DNA of 64,000 nt from Prochlorococcus sp. AG-402-G22 (GCA_003217035.1 QCHV01000004.1:1-64000); one strand, 5' to 3'. Shown: positions 28,370 to 38,221, counted from the stretch's first letter. The notes: generated from the letters alone by a model not told the origin. Translations and numbers: made by a program.

Positions 28370-28513
28370 TTAACGAAAACCTACTGCTGCTTGCCAAACA
28401 AAAACCAGCAAGAAGAAAAGAATGGGTATTAACGGAAGCACATCAACCGTTGGAGCATAGATTCGATAAGCTTCAGGCAATTGTGCAAGCAAGTCGAGGG
28501 TAAGCGGTGCCAT
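28370..28513 (-). CDS. psbK: Photosystem II protein K
   Basis: A 47-residue photosystem II subunit found by direct reading of the minus strand. The translation starts [11 protein letters not shown] and continues with the conserved mature sequence [19 protein letters not shown]. One membrane helix [17 protein letters not shown] closes the protein, as in all PsbK. PsbK lies near PsbZ and CP43 at the edge of the PSII core. It is 33 bases downstream of tgt on the same strand. The plus-strand frame at 28291-28503 that covers it is not a gene. Confidence 0.95.
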   Translation of the reverse strand: MAPLTLDLLAQLPEAYRIYAPTVDVLPLIPILFFLLVFVWQAAVGFR

Positions 28514-28546
28514 CCCTAAATAATTCGTTTACGTTTGCTAGAGACG

Positions 28547-29665
28547 CTACCACGTGTAATGCGCAATCGACTCTTTCTGCCATGGAGCGAAATCCTCTGA
28601 AAAACATCCATCTTCGATCGCCTTAGACATTGACTTGGTAAAACGAATCAAATGGCTAATGTTATGAAGGCTTAAAAGGGTTAATCCCAGCAGTTCCTCA
28701 CTGCGTATTAAATGATGAAGATAAGCTCGACTGTGGTTCGCACAAGCTTCACAATTGCAACTTTCATCTAAAGGTTTGTAATCATTTCTAAAACTTGCAT
28801 TACGAATATTCCATCTTTCACCGCCAACCAAAGCAGAGCCATGTCGACCTAATCTTGTTGGCATTACGCAATCAAAAAGATCAATGCCATTTGCAACTGC
28901 AATGGCTAATTCGGCTAATGAACCAATACCCATCAAATATCTTGGAACTCGCTCTGGCAAAAAAGGTGCAACAGACCTTACAGTCTCATTTATTGAAGAG
29001 CTTGACTCACCAACACTTACTCCACCAATTGCAATTCCAGGCAACCCAAAACTTGAAACAATCTTTGCACTCTCTTCTCTCAAATCTTTATAACAACCTC
29101 CCTGAACAATCCCAAACAAAGCTTGGTCTAGCTTCGTGTGAATTGCTACTGCTCTCTCCAACCATGCATGAGTTCGCCTACAAGCTTCTTCAACATCATT
29201 GTGAGAAGAAGGAAATGGAGGGCATTGATCAAAAGCCATTGCCACATCGCTCCCTAAAGCCATTTGAATCTGAATTGCCTTCTCTGGAGTCAATTTTATT
29301 TGGCTTCCATCTCTTGGATTCTTAAAATCAACACCTTCGTCATCGATTTTATTTAGTTTCCCCAAACTAAATACTTGATACCCGCCTGAATCAGTGAGTA
29401 TTGGTTTATTCCAACTCATAAACCTGTGAAGCCCCCCTGCATCTCTCACTATCTCTTCACCTGGCTGCAAATGAAGATGATACGTATTAGCCAGAATCAT
29501 CTCCGCACCTGTTTTTATTAACTGATTAGGAGTTATTCCTTTTACGGTACCCAGGGTTCCTACTGGCATAAACTGAGGCGTATGGACCTCACCATGAGGT
29601 GTTTTAAAGCACCCCACACGTGCACGCGTATTCGAACAATTAGATTTGATCTGGAAACTAAACAA
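28547..29665 (-). CDS. tgt: Queuine tRNA-ribosyltransferase (tRNA-guanine transglycosylase)
   Basis: Exchanges guanine for a queuine precursor at the wobble position of GUN-anticodon tRNAs. The 372-residue protein shows the early active-site segment [13 protein letters not shown], the GGSVGES-type loop ([10 protein letters not shown]), nucleophile and RNA-binding motif [18 protein letters not shown], and a zinc site [17 protein letters not shown]. All key elements are intact. psbK lies downstream on the same strand. Confidence 0.95.
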   Translation of the reverse strand: MFSFQIKSNCSNTRARVGCFKTPHGEVHTPQFMPVGTLGTVKGITPNQLIKTGAEMILANTYHLHLQPGEEIVRDAGGLHRFMSWNKPILTDSGGYQVFSLGKLNKIDDEGVDFKNPRDGSQIKLTPEKAIQIQMALGSDVAMAFDQCPPFPSSHNDVEEACRRTHAWLERAVAIHTKLDQALFGIVQGGCYKDLREESAKIVSSFGLPGIAIGGVSVGESSSSINETVRSVAPFLPERVPRYLMGIGSLAELAIAVANGIDLFDCVMPTRLGRHGSALVGGERWNIRNASFRNDYKPLDESCNCEACANHSRAYLHHLIRSEELLGLTLLSLHNISHLIRFTKSMSKAIEDGCFSEDFAPWQKESIAHYTW

Positions 29666-29756
29666 AATTTTTTTAGTTAAAGAATTAAAAACCTGCTAAG
29701 AACTAGATTGCATAAGAATCTACTTTGTTCTTCAATTAAAAAGAGAGGTTAATTTT

Positions 29757-30533
29757 CTGATTGCACCTAACTGGTTAAAAGATTTTGCAGGGGCATGGAT
29801 TTTTTATACTATCTTGCCAAAATTCCCATGCATTAAACCTCAATTTAAAAGAATTGCACGTTTTGCTCCATTAATAGGATTAATTATAGGAGGTTTACAA
29901 GTTTCTATTTGGTTGATATTCTCAAATCTAGGTTGGTCTAATCAATCATTAGCTTTTGTCATAATAGCAATAGATATTTTCATAACTGGTGGACTTCATT
30001 TAGATGGACTTATAGACACTACAGATGGAATTGCCGCAGGGAAAGAAAGACAAATAGAGGCAATGAAGGACAGCAGCGCTGGCGCAATAGGGGTTATATC
30101 TTTAGCTGCAATTCTATTAGTTCAAGCAGCTGCAATTTTAAGGCTTAGTCAATATATAATTATAGCAATACCAATAACAAGGTTTATAGGAAGACTTTAT
30201 ATTCTATGGGCAATTAGGCATTTTCCTTATATTCAAAAAGAAGGCATGGGTAAGATCCACAGAAGCAATTGGGCAAGTAACTACAAAGAATTAAAGCCTT
30301 CGTTAATAACTATTTTAATCAGCTTATTACTTGTCTTAATTCTTCCAATAAATAATAGTTTAATATTTTTATTAATCATTAGTGCATTATTAGCAATGGT
30401 TCCCGCATTCTTAATAATGTCTTCTATTGGTAGCATTCTTGGCGGTCATAATGGTGATTCTTATGGGGCTTCTCTTGTTTTAATTGAGACAACAACGCTT
30501 GTTATTTTTGGGATTACATTACCGGTAATTTAA
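29757..30533 (+). CDS. cobS: Cobalamin synthase (adenosylcobinamide-GDP ribazoletransferase)
   Basis: Joins adenosylcobinamide-GDP to the lower-ligand base in the final stage of B12 (pseudo-B12 in this group) synthesis. It is an integral membrane protein with several helices and the CobS motif GGLHLDGLIDTTDGIAAGKERQIEAMKDS near residues 75-105. The first usual start codon is TTG 29814, but the family N-terminus (APNWLKDFAGAWIFYTILP) is encoded just upstream, where no ATG, GTG or TTG exists. I therefore begin at CTG 29757, 8 bases after GAGAGG; ATT 29760 is an alternative. The 3' end overlaps the histidine kinase gene by 20 bases. Confidence 0.85.
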   Translation: MIAPNWLKDFAGAWIFYTILPKFPCIKPQFKRIARFAPLIGLIIGGLQVSIWLIFSNLGWSNQSLAFVIIAIDIFITGGLHLDGLIDTTDGIAAGKERQIEAMKDSSAGAIGVISLAAILLVQAAAILRLSQYIIIAIPITRFIGRLYILWAIRHFPYIQKEGMGKIHRSNWASNYKELKPSLITILISLLLVLILPINNSLIFLLIISALLAMVPAFLIMSSIGSILGGHNGDSYGASLVLIETTTLVIFGITLPVI

Positions 30534-31632
30534 GAATAAAAGCATTGCCTGTTTCTGGGAGTTTCTGATCAAAGCCCTGTGGATTTGTGCTTAAATAAAG
30601 CTCTCCCCCGATTTGGCTGGCCAATTGCTTCCCAAGAGCTAAACCCAATCCAGATCCTTTCAAATTACTTTTGGTTGAGCTTCTGAAACCTCTATAAAAG
30701 ATTTGATCTCTAATTTCAAAAGGGATTGGCTCTCCTGAATCCCAAACACAAATCCCGATTTCACTAAAACATAGACCTACCTCAGCGCCTGAAGGGCTAT
30801 ATCTAAATGCATTCTCTAAAAGATTAGCCACTATTTCTGCCACAACAGCCTCTGAATTTGGCCTTGGCTCTTTAATCCAATTAGGCCAAAAAGAAGGCGC
30901 TATCCATTTACGTTCTTGTAAAATTGCCATAGCAGCTGCTCTTTCCAGCAAGGGATTAATTAATTCACGCAAATCCAGATTTTCAGAATGTGGCAATAAG
31001 GGAGGCAGCAATAATCTTGCTGAGCCGAGGGCTTTCTTGGAATCTTTAACTTGACTTAATTGATCCAATGCAACCAAATACTTATCGAACTGTTCCTGCT
31101 CCGTAATAAGGTTTTCTACCAAACTTCTTTGAGAGCTTTCAGGACCAAGCTTTCTTAAAAGCAACTGTGCATATGTTCTCAAGGCAGCTAAAGGATTTTT
31201 TATTTGATGTACTAGCAAACCAATTTGTTCTTTTTGCTGACTTAATTCTTCAATAAGCCTCTTCCGATCTAACTCTAAACTTAATGAATTAGACAAAAAG
31301 GATGCACTGGCTTGCAATCGTGAATCAAGTGATTCTGGCCATTCTTGATCAGAAGCAAACCGTTCTGCGCGAATAACTCCTAACAAGCCAGTGCCATCTT
31401 GAAGTGGATACCATCTTCTATTTGGCGAGGGGGCGCGCAAATTAGGATCATTAGCAATTGGAGGTAAAACCTTATTGATGTTGCCGGGGATCTTTCCTAC
31501 AACCTCTAACGATGGAGAGTCATCCTCATTAGTATGAGCAACATATACAACAACATTTTCCAATTCAGTTTCAGCATCGAAACTGCTTAATTGCTGTTGA
31601 ACTAGATTTAGGAACCTATCTGAAAACTGCAT
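30514..31632 (-). CDS. Soluble two-component sensor histidine kinase
   Basis: A 372-residue histidine kinase without membrane helices. Residues 1 to about 120 look like a GAF-type sensor domain (GTGLLGVIRAERFASDQEW). A helical linker leads to the phospho-acceptor box LVHQIKNPLAALRTYAQLL with His142. The ATPase domain shows the N box LLENAFRYSPSG, G1 CVWDSGEPI and G2 GSGLGLALGKQLA. No response-regulator gene is adjacent, so it is an orphan kinase with unknown partner and signal. It is convergent with cobS. Confidence 0.9.
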   Translation of the reverse strand: MQFSDRFLNLVQQQLSSFDAETELENVVVYVAHTNEDDSPSLEVVGKIPGNINKVLPPIANDPNLRAPSPNRRWYPLQDGTGLLGVIRAERFASDQEWPESLDSRLQASASFLSNSLSLELDRKRLIEELSQQKEQIGLLVHQIKNPLAALRTYAQLLLRKLGPESSQRSLVENLITEQEQFDKYLVALDQLSQVKDSKKALGSARLLLPPLLPHSENLDLRELINPLLERAAAMAILQERKWIAPSFWPNWIKEPRPNSEAVVAEIVANLLENAFRYSPSGAEVGLCFSEIGICVWDSGEPIPFEIRDQIFYRGFRSSTKSNLKGSGLGLALGKQLASQIGGELYLSTNPQGFDQKLPETGNAFILKLPVM

Positions 31633-31990
31633 AATTTCTAATTAAATCTATTTATCAACAAAAAGGAAGGGGTAAATTACTTGATAATCTAGAAAAAAGA
31701 ATTAAGATGTGTATAGAAGGAAACTAAAATCCTCTATTCAAGTCTCTGATAAGGCGATTTGGCAAAAGTTGCGCCAAATATGCGCTCCTAAGTTTATATC
31801 AGAGGTTGATGGGCACCCTGATCTAGACCTGGTTCAAAATTGACAACGTCAAATAACTTCGTGCTGCTATCACATCTGCACTAGTTGAAGTCAATTTGGA
31901 CAACCAAATACCTACAGACTTCAGTGATTCTCTCTTAATCGGCAAGTGCCGAAAAGTTTCAACTCACAATTCTCCCAAACAGTTGTTCTC
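31633..31990. other. Non-coding stretch with several inverted repeats
   Basis: This 358-base spacer between the divergent kinase gene and a small conserved gene holds no credible coding frame. Several pairings are visible: CTCTGATA at 31744-31751 with TATCAGAG at 31797-31804, enclosing a hairpin ATTTGGC/GCCAAAT (31757-31763 with 31773-31779). Further right are TTGAC-AAC-GTCAA (31840-31852) and TCGGC-AAGT-GCCGA (31939-31952). A structured 5' leader or small RNA is possible. I could not match it to Yfr1, 6S RNA, tmRNA, RNase P RNA or SRP RNA. Confidence 0.4.
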
Positions 31991-32359
31991 ATGTCTAAAA
32001 AACGCAAGCGGATCAGTCGCAGACGCCTTGCTGGTCAAAGGGTGATGGCACATGTCTCTACGTTTCATTTGGACACAGGAGAATACAAACCTGTTACAGC
32101 CGCAAGACGATACATAGCGGAAGCAGCACTTAGAGCACCTGCAATAATTAATGTGCGTCGCAATGAACATACAACCGACCGATTCTTTTGGGGAGAAAAA
32201 GGATTATTTAGCGCTCAATATGCTGAAGAGAACCATTTTCTATTTCCTTCACTTAGGGGCATTGTCGACGCAGTTGGTGAGCACAACATGTTTGATGGCT
32301 TAGAGCTAACTTCAGATGATTGGGAAGAAATAGAAGAATATGAATATGCTTTCGTTTAA
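31991..32359 (+). CDS. Conserved small protein of unknown function
   Basis: I do not recognise a named family. The 122-residue product has a strongly basic N-terminus (MSKKRKRISRRRLAGQRV) and an acidic C-terminus (SDDWEEIEEYEYAF), with no membrane segment or signal peptide. The middle contains VTAARRYIAEAALRAPAIINVRR, likely helical. The frame is open from 31946, but the ATG at 31991 gives the more natural start. The basic start suggests nucleic-acid or ribosome contact; that is speculation. It probably belongs to a family limited to marine picocyanobacteria. Confidence 0.75.
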   Translation: MSKKRKRISRRRLAGQRVMAHVSTFHLDTGEYKPVTAARRYIAEAALRAPAIINVRRNEHTTDRFFWGEKGLFSAQYAEENHFLFPSLRGIVDAVGEHNMFDGLELTSDDWEEIEEYEYAFV

Positions 32360-32367
32360 GAAAATAC

Positions 32368-32973
32368 TTATTCAATACGACTTCGAATAAAACTAGAGAT
32401 TTTATCAATTGCTCCAAAGTTAATTTCATGGCCACCATTGAAAATATGAAGATCACAAATTGAATGATTTGCTTTTAGCAAATTAAATATTTTTTCAGAG
32501 GCATAGCTAGGTACAACTTCATCACAATTCCCATGTGTGAGAAGTATTGGGGGTACATCTTTTTGTGGCGACCAATCCCGATGAGGATAACCACTGCAAA
32601 TAATTAGACCCGCAAATGAGAATTCACAACCGGTAGCAAGGGCCATAGCCCCTCCTTGCGAGAAGCCCAATAAAAATGTTTTTGACAAAGGTATTGGTGA
32701 TAAGGAAAACTTATTTAATCGCTTCCGGAGATCTTTTGTCGCATCAGGCACAGCAGGCCAATCTGAAGGGAAAAGACCATACCATTCACGACCAATCCCA
32801 TCCTTTTTTAGTATTGGCGCTCGCAAAGAAACCAATTGAAAATTGATTTCTAAATTTGCTAGAAGCTCTTTACCTAAAGGGATCAGATCTTCTGCGTCAG
32901 CCCCCCAACCGTGAAGCAAAATTAATCTATGAGTAGGATTCTCACAATCAACACAAAGAAAATCCTTTTCCAT
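32368..32973 (-). CDS. Alpha/beta hydrolase, carboxylesterase/phospholipase type
   Basis: A 201-residue serine hydrolase of the acyl-protein-thioesterase/carboxylesterase group. The oxyanion-hole segment LILLHGWGADAEDLIPLG is near residue 18 and the nucleophile elbow is GFSQGGAMAL near residue 104. The catalytic Asp is in HGNCDEVVPSYASE and the His in FNGGHEIN near 185. It is small and lacks a signal peptide, so a cytosolic esterase is likely. The substrate is unknown. It is convergent with the small protein gene (8 bases apart) and divergent from purH. Confidence 0.88.
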   Translation of the reverse strand: MEKDFLCVDCENPTHRLILLHGWGADAEDLIPLGKELLANLEINFQLVSLRAPILKKDGIGREWYGLFPSDWPAVPDATKDLRKRLNKFSLSPIPLSKTFLLGFSQGGAMALATGCEFSFAGLIICSGYPHRDWSPQKDVPPILLTHGNCDEVVPSYASEKIFNLLKANHSICDLHIFNGGHEINFGAIDKISSFIRSRIE

Positions 32974-33034
32974 TGAGCAATTTTGTCCTTTGATGCGTAA
33001 GTTAGCTCTTTAAAGGCATTTTTTATCCTTAGCC

Positions 33035-34591
33035 ATGACTCGAATAGCTCTTTTAAGTGTTTCCAATAAGGAAGGTTTAGTTCCTCTAGCTCAAGAGTTG
33101 ACAACTCGTCATGGCTTTCAAATCATTTCCAGCGGAGGTACTGCAAGTGTTCTAGAAGAGGCCAATATCAAGGTGACAAGAGTTGCTGATTACACTGGTG
33201 CAGAAGAGATATTAGGTGGAAGAGTTAAGACTCTTCATCCTCGCATTCATGGAGGGATTCTCGCCAAAGAAGGCGATTCATCCCATCAGATAGATCTTGA
33301 AAAGCAAAATATTAAAAAGATCGATTTAGTAATAGTTAACCTTTACCCATTTGAAGAGACTGTATCTAACCCTAAAGTTGACTGGGAAAGTGCTATAGAA
33401 AATATTGACATTGGAGGTCCTGCAATGGTTAGAGCAGCAGCCAAAAATCACCAATCAGTAATTGTTTTAACAAGTCCTAATCAATACATACCGTTTCTTA
33501 AAGAACTAGTCTCTGGTGAAATAACCAAAGAGACAAGAGCCAAACTAGCTCTTCAAGCCTTTAATCACACAGCAAACTATGACATCGCTATTAGCAATTG
33601 GCTAAATAAGAAAATTGGTTCAAGTAATTTCCCTTTCTTAAAATCTTTCCCACTAAAGCAAACTCTCCGATATGGAGAGAATCCACATCAAAGCGCTTCA
33701 TGGTATAGCGCTAAAAATCAAGGATGGGGTGAAGCTAAACAATTACAAGGCAAAGAGCTTAGTACAAACAATCTGTTAGACCTAGAAGCAGCAATAGCAA
33801 CTATTAGAGAATTTGGATATGGAGAAAATAAAAATATTGAAGAAATGCAAAAAGCCGCCGCAATTATTAAACATACAAACCCATGTGGGGTAGCCCTAGA
33901 TCAAAAATTGTCAACTGCATTTAGCCGTGCTTTAGAAGGAGATCCAGTAAGTGCATTTGGAGGTATTGTTGCCCTAAATTGCAATGTTGATGCTGAAACA
34001 GCAAAAGAGATGGTTGATCTATTTTTAGAATGTATAGTTGCACCAACTTATGATGACGAAGCTAAACAAATACTTTCTAAGAAAAATAATCTTAGGGTAA
34101 TAGAACTATCTAAATCTTCTATAGAGAACTCAGGGGGGAAATATATAAGAAGCATTCTCGGAGGAGTATTAGTTCAAGACGTTGATGACAAAAACATTAA
34201 TAAAAGTGATTGGGAGATCGCAACTAGTAAATCAATATCTGAGAAAGAAAGAAAAGATTTAGAATTTGCATGGAAAATTGTAAGACATGTTAGATCAAAT
34301 GCAATAGTAATTGCCTCTTCTAGCCAAACAATTGGGATAGGTGCAGGCCAAATGAATAGAGTAGGTGCAGCAAAAATAGCACTTGAAATGGCTGGTGATA
34401 AAAGTAAGGGTTCAGTATTAGCTAGTGATGGATTCTTACCATTTGAAGACACTGTTCATTTAGCCGCTAAACATGGAATAATCGCAATAATTCAACCTGG
34501 TGGAAGCATAAGAGATCAATCTTCCATTGATGCATGCAATGAACTAGGGATATCAATGTTATTAACAAAGAGGAGGCATTTCCTTCACTAG
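33035..34591 (+). CDS. purH: Bifunctional AICAR formyltransferase / IMP cyclohydrolase
   Basis: Catalyses the last two steps of IMP synthesis. The N-terminal cyclohydrolase domain begins [20 protein letters not shown] and contains [19 protein letters not shown]. The C-terminal formyltransferase domain has [14 protein letters not shown], the catalytic Lys-His in [12 protein letters not shown] and the closing [16 protein letters not shown] with [11 protein letters not shown]. The 518-residue length is normal. It is divergent from the esterase gene and convergent with the DoxX gene. Confidence 0.96.
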   Translation: MTRIALLSVSNKEGLVPLAQELTTRHGFQIISSGGTASVLEEANIKVTRVADYTGAEEILGGRVKTLHPRIHGGILAKEGDSSHQIDLEKQNIKKIDLVIVNLYPFEETVSNPKVDWESAIENIDIGGPAMVRAAAKNHQSVIVLTSPNQYIPFLKELVSGEITKETRAKLALQAFNHTANYDIAISNWLNKKIGSSNFPFLKSFPLKQTLRYGENPHQSASWYSAKNQGWGEAKQLQGKELSTNNLLDLEAAIATIREFGYGENKNIEEMQKAAAIIKHTNPCGVALDQKLSTAFSRALEGDPVSAFGGIVALNCNVDAETAKEMVDLFLECIVAPTYDDEAKQILSKKNNLRVIELSKSSIENSGGKYIRSILGGVLVQDVDDKNINKSDWEIATSKSISEKERKDLEFAWKIVRHVRSNAIVIASSSQTIGIGAGQMNRVGAAKIALEMAGDKSKGSVLASDGFLPFEDTVHLAAKHGIIAIIQPGGSIRDQSSIDACNELGISMLLTKRRHFLH

Positions 34592-34637
34592 ATTATTGAT
34601 TCTGTATTTCTCAAAAACATGACATTGAATAAAAATG

Positions 34638-35210
34638 TCACTTACTACCCTTCGGATAATAAGTAACTTTATTTTTTTTTCTAAAGGCAGACAAGCGGCC
34701 TGGGCCTGCACATAAAAAATAAAAAGCTATTGCTGCATAAATTGCAGATAATTCAAATACATAATTATGCGCTTCAACAACTGCAAAAGGGAAACCCTCC
34801 AACCCTGTATCTACCAAATGAAAATAAATTGCAAATAACATTGTGGAAAGAAGACCTAATGCAGAAATTCTTGCAAAAATTCCTATTGCAAGTCCTATTG
34901 GGCATACAATCTGAGTCACTCCCGCAGCAAAAGTCCAAATTATTGGATCTCCAGGTAAAAAACTAAAATATTTTCCTACTACAAACTCTGCAAAACCTTC
35001 TGGATCCTGCAACTTCTCAAGCCCATGATGAATCATAAACAAACTAAAACCTACTCTTAATAAAAAAATTGCCAATTCGCCCAAAATATCAACTTCAGCA
35101 TTAGAAGAAGGACTTGCAACTACCACTTCCACCTTTTGAGGTTGATTGGAGGATTGAAAGTCTTTTGAAGCCCCAGCTCCACTTGGTTTGTAATTACCAG
35201 AATCAGTCAT
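34638..35210 (-). CDS. DoxX-family membrane protein
   Basis: A 190-residue protein with a polar N-terminus of about 45 residues (Ser/Asn/Gln rich) followed by four hydrophobic helices. The DoxX core is seen in FLLRVGFSLFMIHHGLEKLQDPEGFAEFVVGKYF near residue 50 and in GVTQIVCPIGLAIGIFAR. Family members are often tied to redox or thiosulphate metabolism, but the role in picocyanobacteria is undefined. It is convergent with purH, 46 bases away. Confidence 0.85.
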   Translation of the reverse strand: MTDSGNYKPSGAGASKDFQSSNQPQKVEVVVASPSSNAEVDILGELAIFLLRVGFSLFMIHHGLEKLQDPEGFAEFVVGKYFSFLPGDPIIWTFAAGVTQIVCPIGLAIGIFARISALGLLSTMLFAIYFHLVDTGLEGFPFAVVEAHNYVFELSAIYAAIAFYFLCAGPGRLSAFRKKNKVTYYPKGSK

Positions 35211-35335
35211 TTCTTATAAGCATTAGCTACCTATATTAGTTGCTTAGCACCAAATTAAGATGCTGAGATAAGATCTTCATAAGACTACAGGCAAAATAAT
35301 TTACTTATAAATCAGATTTTCAGTCAGCTTGGAAA

Positions 35336-36535
35336 TTACTTTTCACTAAGATGAATAAGCTTATGAATAACGTGCTCAACGACTCTGTCAGGAGTTGATG
35401 CACCGGATGTTATTCCTACACTTACCTCTCCTTCAGGTAAAAAATTATCTTCCATTATAAGGTCATCCCCAAGAGGTTTATGAGTAATAGTATTTTCTTG
35501 GTCACCTATTCTTTCTGGAGTATCTATATGAAAAGAACGAATACCTCTACTAATAGCAATCTCTTGCAAATGAGTTGTGTTCGAAGAATTAAAACCACCA
35601 ATCACAACCAATAAATCTAATGGTTCATCTACTAATGAAAACATTGCATCTTGTCGTTCTTCGGTTGCATCACAAATGGTATTAAAAGCCAAGAAATGTT
35701 CATTCAATTCAGCTGGGCCATATTTACGTAGCATCGTTTTTTCAAATAAACGACCTATTTCTTCTGTTTCACTTTTAAGCATTGTGGTTTGATTTGCTAC
35801 GCCTAACCTTTGCAGATCTTTATCAGGATCAAAACCTTTTGAAGAAGCTTTAGAAAACCTCTTTAAAAACTCCTGTCGATTTTCTTTGCCTAAAATGTAA
35901 TTCGCCACATATTGAGCTTCTTCTAGATCAAGTACAACAAGGTAAGTACCTGCAAATGAGCTTGTTGCAAGAGTTTCCTCATGTTTTACTTTGCCATGAA
36001 TAATTGAAGTGAATTCATGTTTCTTATGCTTTTCAACAGTATGCCAAACCTTGGAAACCCAGGGACAAGTTGTATCAATAATGTGGCACCCACGCTCATG
36101 AAGTAGCTTCATCTCTTGAACTGTTGCTCCAAATGCAGGAAGTATCACTACATCACCTTCTTTAACTGAAGAAAAATTCTTAATACCTTTCTCAGCTGAA
36201 ATGAATCGAACATTCATATTCCTCAAATGATCATTCACTGAAGGGTTATGAATAATTTCATTAGTAATCCATATACTTTCATTGGGATAATGACGTCTGG
36301 TTTCATATGCCATTGCAACTGCTCTTTCGACACCCCAACAAAAACCAAAAGCCTCTGCAAGCTTTACTCGCAACCTGCCATGTTCCAGTAGATATCCATT
36401 ATCTCTAATTGATCCAATCAAATTACTCTGATAGGCCTTCTCAAGAGCCTGAGCCCTTTTAGTAGGGGACTCAAAACCTCTTCTATTATATCGATCTGAA
36501 TGATGCAGCGATCTCTTGAATGCTTGTGTGTCCAT
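35336..36535 (-). CDS. ispH: 4-hydroxy-3-methylbut-2-enyl diphosphate reductase
   Basis: Last enzyme of the MEP isoprenoid pathway, giving IPP and DMAPP for carotenoids, phytol and quinones. The three Fe-S cysteines are seen in [27 protein letters not shown] and [15 protein letters not shown]; the loops EIIHNPSVN and [16 protein letters not shown] are also present. At 399 residues it is the long cyanobacterial/plastid form with an N-terminal extension of about 50 residues, compared with the ~316-residue E. coli enzyme. It lies 55 bases downstream of the amt terminator. Confidence 0.95.
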   Translation of the reverse strand: MDTQAFKRSLHHSDRYNRRGFESPTKRAQALEKAYQSNLIGSIRDNGYLLEHGRLRVKLAEAFGFCWGVERAVAMAYETRRHYPNESIWITNEIIHNPSVNDHLRNMNVRFISAEKGIKNFSSVKEGDVVILPAFGATVQEMKLLHERGCHIIDTTCPWVSKVWHTVEKHKKHEFTSIIHGKVKHEETLATSSFAGTYLVVLDLEEAQYVANYILGKENRQEFLKRFSKASSKGFDPDKDLQRLGVANQTTMLKSETEEIGRLFEKTMLRKYGPAELNEHFLAFNTICDATEERQDAMFSLVDEPLDLLVVIGGFNSSNTTHLQEIAISRGIRSFHIDTPERIGDQENTITHKPLGDDLIMEDNFLPEGEVSVGITSGASTPDRVVEHVIHKLIHLSEK

Positions 36536-36589
36536 CTAAAGGAAACCGCCTGAATTACATAGACTCTATTAGGAAGTTTGAAAAAGCAC

Positions 36590-36620
36590 AAAAAAGCCTG
36601 GCTAAAAGCCAGGCTTTTTT
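36590..36620 (-). terminator. Intrinsic terminator of amt
   Basis: A perfect 13-bp inverted repeat (36590-36602 and 36608-36620) with a 5-base loop. Its GC-rich core GCCTGGC/GCCAGGC is flanked by an A run on one side and a T run on the other. On the minus strand it lies 21 bases after the amt stop, as expected for rho-independent termination, and it separates amt from ispH. Confidence 0.88.
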
Positions 36621-36641
36621 AAAACAATTTAAACAAATAAC

Positions 36642-38138
36642 TTATCTAGCAGAAGCGAAGTCTGGATAAGCCTCCATTCCATGCTCACCAATATCTAGGC
36701 CCTGAAGCTCTTCATTTTCGCTGACACGAATGCCACCAAAGAAGCCTCCAATAACGGACCAAGCAAGCCAGCATGTAACAACAGTCCAAATTGCATAAGC
36801 AGCCGCTCCAAGAGCCTGAATAAGCAATGTATTTAAACCTCCTCCATTGAGAAGACCTATACCTGCAGCACCTGGATCCATGCCATCAACACCCCACAAA
36901 CCAATTACAACTGTTCCCCAGACGCCACAAACACCATGAACGGAAAAGGCGCCTACTGGATCATCAATTCCAGCTGAGTCAACTGCTGCAACTGCAAAAA
37001 CAACTATTAATCCACCTACAGCCCCTGCCAGCCAAGAACCTACAAGAGTCATGTTTCCACAACCAGCAGTAATACTGACTAAACCTGCAAGAATGCCATT
37101 AATAATCATTGTCAGGTCAGGCTTACCTGAAGTCAAAGTAGAAATAACAGTTGCCGCAATTGCCCCTCCTGCTGCTGCAAGAGTTGTTGTAACTGCTACG
37201 TAAGCAACATATTCATCCATGGCTAATTCTGAGCCTGGGTTAAACCCATACCAACCAATCCATAGAACTAAAGCTCCAAGAGTCGCAATAGCCATATTGT
37301 GGCCAGGCATTGCCTGTGCTTTACCATCTACAAATTTCCCAATACGGGGGCCTAGAAGCATTGCTCCAACAAGACCAGCCCATCCTCCAACTGAATGAAC
37401 AATTGAAGAACCAGCAAAATCTATAAATCCAAGATTTGCCAACCATCCATCGCCATTCCACTGCCAACTACCTGAAATAGGGTAAATAAATGCAGTTAAA
37501 ACTAACGAGAAAACAACAAACTCTCCAAACTTAACCCTTTCTGCTACTAGTCCAGAGACAATAGTTGCAGCGGTCCCTGCGAATGCAGCTTGAAAAAGAA
37601 AGTCTACTGCAGGAACTAAGCAACCAGTATCTCCTGCTGCTGCACAAGCAAGTGCACCAGAAGGGTCTGGATCAAAAAACAATCCATTAAAGAAAAGCCA
37701 GCCTCCTATAGCTGAATTTCCATACATAATGGAATAGCCAACAACCCAATAAGCAGTTACGGCAAGAGCGAAAACAAAAAGATTCTTAGCAAGAATATTT
37801 ACTGCATTCTTAGATCGACACATACCAGCTTCAACCATTGCGAAGCCAGCATTCATGAAAATCACAAGAATAGTTGCAATAAACAACCAAAGATTGTCAG
37901 CTAAAAATGTTGCCGCTTGAGGCCCTGATAAATCAGACAAGCCAACACCTGCCCTAGCTGCAAAACTAAAAATGCCTAGGCCTAAAAGGGCTAAAGGCAC
38001 AGTCGCCAACCAAGCAATAGATTGATTGGTTCTCAAACCGCGAATACTCCTAAGAAGAAGCATAGGCCCATTCAGAAGGCTTGCCTCCTGAAGACGAGCA
38101 GTGCTCCTCCTCGGGGGAGATTGCAAAGCAGTAGTCAT
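36642..38138 (-). CDS. amt: Ammonium transporter
   Basis: A 498-residue Amt/Rh-family channel-transporter for ammonium uptake, a main nitrogen source in oligotrophic ocean. A basic N-terminus and a hydrophobic leader-like helix (SIAWLATVPLALLGLGIF) precede eleven core helices. Hallmarks are FMNAGFAMVEAGMCRSKN near residue 100, FAGSSIVHSVGGWAGLVGA with the first pore His, GFNPGS and FSVHGVCGVWGTVVIG with the second pore His. The gene is followed by a terminator and preceded by a consensus NtcA site. Confidence 0.96.
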   Translation of the reverse strand: MTTALQSPPRRSTARLQEASLLNGPMLLLRSIRGLRTNQSIAWLATVPLALLGLGIFSFAARAGVGLSDLSGPQAATFLADNLWLFIATILVIFMNAGFAMVEAGMCRSKNAVNILAKNLFVFALAVTAYWVVGYSIMYGNSAIGGWLFFNGLFFDPDPSGALACAAAGDTGCLVPAVDFLFQAAFAGTAATIVSGLVAERVKFGEFVVFSLVLTAFIYPISGSWQWNGDGWLANLGFIDFAGSSIVHSVGGWAGLVGAMLLGPRIGKFVDGKAQAMPGHNMAIATLGALVLWIGWYGFNPGSELAMDEYVAYVAVTTTLAAAGGAIAATVISTLTSGKPDLTMIINGILAGLVSITAGCGNMTLVGSWLAGAVGGLIVVFAVAAVDSAGIDDPVGAFSVHGVCGVWGTVVIGLWGVDGMDPGAAGIGLLNGGGLNTLLIQALGAAAYAIWTVVTCWLAWSVIGGFFGGIRVSENEELQGLDIGEHGMEAYPDFASAR

Positions 38139-38221
38139 AAAAATGCAGTGCTACAAATTGAACTGGAATTAAAGAATCAGTTCTTACAAAAAAATTTCAA
38201 CACAACACTTTCCCTTGTCGA

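Noticed and set aside
28291-28503. 70-residue plus-strand frame with some charged content
   Set aside because: It begins inside the palindromic terminator and covers psbK on the other strand, which is a convincing match; this frame is a shadow.
28795-29325. 176-residue plus-strand frame rich in Leu, Gln and His
   Set aside because: It lies antisense to tgt, has biased composition without motifs, and tgt is intact in the other strand.
31633-31990. Known small RNAs: 6S, tmRNA, RNase P RNA, SRP RNA, Yfr1, glutamine or cobalamin riboswitch
   Set aside because: None of the conserved cores I know for these families is present; kept only as an unassigned structured spacer.
34620-34640. Inverted repeat TGACATT/AATGTCA between convergent purH and the DoxX gene as a terminator
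   Set aside because: The stem is only 7 bp, AT-rich, with a 7-base loop and no T run in either direction; too weak to call.
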